Positions 20,035 through 22,203 of a stretch of DNA of 22,203 nt are shown here, one piece after another. The DNA is taken from assembly GCA_020429495.1 (NCBI GenBank), contig JAGQLJ010000047.1, forward strand, positions 1 to 22,203. The letters run 5' to 3'. Under the pieces are notes generated by a model. It had not been told where the DNA came from. It searched no databases and saw only the letters and a list, made by a program, of their open reading frames with translations. This DNA comes from Candidatus Dojkabacteria bacterium. Its GTDB lineage: Bacteria; Patescibacteriota; Dojkabacteria; J137. Within the stretch, counting starts at the first letter, position 1. Each line of letters begins with the position of its first letter. The position numbers and the translations under genes were made by a program.

Positions 20035-22203
20035 ATGTACCAAATGGAAAATGTAAAAACGCATCCTAAAGACGATGCTTTATTTAGACGCTCTAGTTTT
20101 GTGTCTAGATTGTTACGCCTAGATGATATAAGCAGAAAGGAAATGATGTTAGTAGGCTTACTGCTAGCTTTGATATTGAGTATTTTATTTATTCTTACAA
20201 ATCTTGGGTTAATTTATAGGATTTTAAATATTGAAGCGGGAACAAGGACAGTAAACTTTAGTGGAAAAATTGTAAATAAAGCTGATGGAACCAATTTAAT
20301 TTCTGGTACGCCAGCTTGTGTTAATGGAGGTGCTGATACTTGTGATTTTAGAGTAAGAATTTACGATGCATCTAGCGGAGGTAATCTTTTGTTTGAAGAG
20401 GAGCATGCAAATGTTGAACTGGGAGATACAGATGGGGTATTTTCTTTAGATATAAATAGTATTTGTAATTCAGCAGCAAGTGGAAGCTCAGATTGGGGAA
20501 CAACAGCTTGTGTAAGTAATGGAGGAGTTGATTTTAGTAGCTCTTCTCTCTTTCTTGAACTAGCCTTTGCACCAGGTGGTGCTGGAAGCTATATAGAAGT
20601 ATTTGCAAGAAAACAATTAAGTAACACAGGAAGTGCATTTTATGCTGAAAGAGCAGGAACTCTAGATACTGGATTTACATCAGGATCAATTGTATTTGAG
20701 GGAAGTAGTGGAATATCAGAAGATAACTCAAACCTATTCTGGGATAACGCAAGTAAGTATTTAGGAGTAGGGGTAAATGACCCAGGATACGAAATAGATG
20801 TAGACGGAGATATATATTTAAGATCACAAGGCATAGACAATAAGAGTGGGCAGATTAGTTTTCAAGCAACAACAACCGCAGCAGGAGATAGAACAGGATA
20901 CATTAGACAAGACGGAACAGATGGAATAAATTCGTTATTACAAATAGGAACAAGTGGATACATAGGGTTTGTATTAGATAGCAATATAGTATCAATATTA
21001 CACAATAATGGATTAACAATAGGAACAACAACAGTTGGAGCTAATACCCTTAGCTTGTATCAAGATACAGATAATGAAGCAATACTTGTCCAGGCTCCAA
21101 ACTTAATAAATAAGCCTTCTTTTTCGTTACAGAATTTACCATTAAGTACAGACCTAAACACAGGAAAAGCATTTGAGATCAAAGTTACAGGAGAATCATT
21201 TGGGAGAGTTCAATTCTATTCAGATGGAGCTTATGGAATTGGCCCTGGAAGTGCAACTAGAGATGTATTTTTAAGTAGGGCAGCAGCAAATAGGTTTCTA
21301 ATATCTGCAAATAAGGTGTCTTCAAGCGCAGATTTAACTATAACAAGAGCACTAAGAGTTGGTAGTACTTCTGCTCCATTTGCATACTTAGATACAGCAG
21401 GAGGAACAGCATCTTTAGCAAGTATAAGAGTAAGAGCTGGAGTTGCAACTGCTGCCCCAACTGCTGGAGATATTTACTCAGATGGTACTGATCTGTTCTT
21501 CTACAATGGAAGTGGATGGGATGACTTGACAGCAACTGGTAGCTTATGGATAGATTATGGAACTTTTATAAATTATGGAGCGAACCCAGTGTCAATAGGG
21601 ACAGCATCAACATCAGGAGAATTATTAACAATAAACAATGCAGCAAATGACACATATTTAAGGGTACAGAATACATCAACAGGAGCAACATCAGCAGATG
21701 GTGGAAGCTTAGGATATGCGTCAGCAAGTTCTGTACTTGAACTTTGGAATTTAGAGAATGCGGGATTATCATTTGGGACAAATGGAACAGAGAGGTTAAC
21801 CATATCTGCATCAGGAGTATTAACAGCATCTAATCTAGCTGGAGGCGGAAATCAGTGTGTTCAGGTTGATAATAGTGGAATCTTGAGTGGAAGTGGAAGT
21901 GTATGTGGTGGCACAAGTTATTGGACACAATCAGGAAGTAATATTTACTACAATACAGGAAATATATCGGTAGGGACGACAGCTTCTCAAGCCAAGATAC
22001 ATGCACAGACATCAGCAAGTGCAAATATGCTAATGTTTGAGAATACAGGAGGAACAGCAGATAAAAGAGCATTTGGTTTCTACAATTACTATGGAGGTAC
22101 ATCAAGTTCAAACTTACTAGTATTAAGAGCATATAATAATTCATATTCAGTAGTAAGAGATTTAATGACATTTAATCATGATGGAGCTGTATCAATGCAA
22201 GGA
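20035..22203 (+). CDS. large anchored repetitive surface protein (N-terminal 723 residues)
   Basis: An ATG at 20035 (or 20044) opens a frame with no stop up to the window edge, so at least 723 residues are encoded and the 3' end is missing. A basic cytoplasmic tip (1-37) precedes one membrane helix (about 38-61). Outside, a beta domain (about 68-200) with VNFSGKIVNKADGTN and FRVRIYDASSGG has four cysteines (CVNGG, TCDF, ICNS, ACVS). Then come long Gly/Ser/Thr/Asn-rich beta repeats. Units with a [IV]G[TV] core recur near residues 243 (LGVGVNDPGYEIDVDGDI), 326 (GLTIGTTTV), 519 (VSIGTASTSGELLTI) and 642 (GNISVGTTASQAKIHA). This pattern resembles phage tail fibres and the giant GNVGIGTT-type surface proteins, which often end in an intramolecular chaperone (peptidase S74) domain. 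A role in attachment is likely. Confidence 0.8.
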   Translation, partial: MYQMENVKTHPKDDALFRRSSFVSRLLRLDDISRKEMMLVGLLLALILSILFILTNLGLIYRILNIEAGTRTVNFSGKIVNKADGTNLISGTPACVNGGADTCDFRVRIYDASSGGNLLFEEEHANVELGDTDGVFSLDINSICNSAASGSSDWGTTACVSNGGVDFSSSSLFLELAFAPGGAGSYIEVFARKQLSNTGSAFYAERAGTLDTGFTSGSIVFEGSSGISEDNSNLFWDNASKYLGVGVNDPGYEIDVDGDIYLRSQGIDNKSGQISFQATTTAAGDRTGYIRQDGTDGINSLLQIGTSGYIGFVLDSNIVSILHNNGLTIGTTTVGANTLSLYQDTDNEAILVQAPNLINKPSFSLQNLPLSTDLNTGKAFEIKVTGESFGRVQFYSDGAYGIGPGSATRDVFLSRAAANRFLISANKVSSSADLTITRALRVGSTSAPFAYLDTAGGTASLASIRVRAGVATAAPTAGDIYSDGTDLFFYNGSGWDDLTATGSLWIDYGTFINYGANPVSIGTASTSGELLTINNAANDTYLRVQNTSTGATSADGGSLGYASASSVLELWNLENAGLSFGTNGTERLTISASGVLTASNLAGGGNQCVQVDNSGILSGSGSVCGGTSYWTQSGSNIYYNTGNISVGTTASQAKIHAQTSASANMLMFENTGGTADKRAFGFYNYYGGTSSSNLLVLRAYNNSYSVVRDLMTFNHDGAVSMQG

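Noticed and set aside
21566..22171. Long open frames on the minus strand opposite the surface protein
   Set aside because: They are Leu/Ser-rich, a by-product of the repetitive TCA/GCA/GGA codon use of the plus-strand gene, which has a clear anchor, promoter and domain pattern.

Overview
The window is AT-rich bacterial chromosome. It holds core information genes: translation initiation factor IF-2, RNA polymerase beta and beta', and ribosomal proteins S12 and S7. Between them lie small genes I do not recognise, a cell-shape/division gene, and surface proteins at the right end. Several traits suggest a reduced-genome lineage of the Patescibacteria/CPR type. IF-2 is very short, RpoB is short, the conserved operons are broken up by unknown small genes, and a large beta-rich surface protein of the kind common in that group is present. 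This placement is inference; no rRNA is present. Table 11 fits, because no core gene has an in-frame TGA and one gene ends in TGA. Almost all other stops are TAA. None of the predicted starts has a convincing Shine-Dalgarno sequence.

Layout. 1-401: end of a thioredoxin reductase, then a terminator. 585-2620: an unknown 144-residue protein convergent with infB. 2621-2861: divergent infB/rodA spacer carrying a GC-rich palindromic element. 2862-4175: rodA/ftsW-type SEDS gene, ending in a long hairpin. 4229-6433: a possible 32-residue ORF (minus), an unknown 190-residue protein (plus), and a minus-strand pair of an unknown protein and a divergent kinase-fold protein. 6634-7806: a membrane-anchored extracellular protein and a small helical protein, separated by a 100-bp inverted-repeat element. 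7807-8143: rpoB leader with a consensus promoter and an internal terminator-like hairpin. 8144-16454: rpoB, an unknown 140-residue gene, rpoC and rpsL. 16532-17416: terminator, then two related small unknown genes. 17483-17997: rpsG and its terminator. 18042-19952: anchored beta-helix protein with a dockerin-like C-terminus. 20035 to the right edge: first 723 codons of a large anchored surface protein that runs out of the window.

Most notable signals. (1) The RNA polymerase catalytic centre departs from otherwise near-invariant motifs: the beta' trigger loop lacks its histidine, the bridge helix and F-loop lose conserved residues, and beta loops around the NTP site are altered, while the Mg-binding NADFDGD motif is intact. 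(2) Most intergenic gaps carry short arrays of degenerate 7-bp units that often fold into hairpins at gene ends. (3) Unknown genes are inserted between rpoB and rpoC and between rpsL and rpsG.

How the genes relate: rpoB, the 140-residue gene, rpoC and rpsL are closely spaced and look like one transcription unit driven from about 7956-7984. The terminator at 16532-16559 should end it, leaving the paralogous pair and rpsG as a second unit. The right end is a separate cell-surface module.
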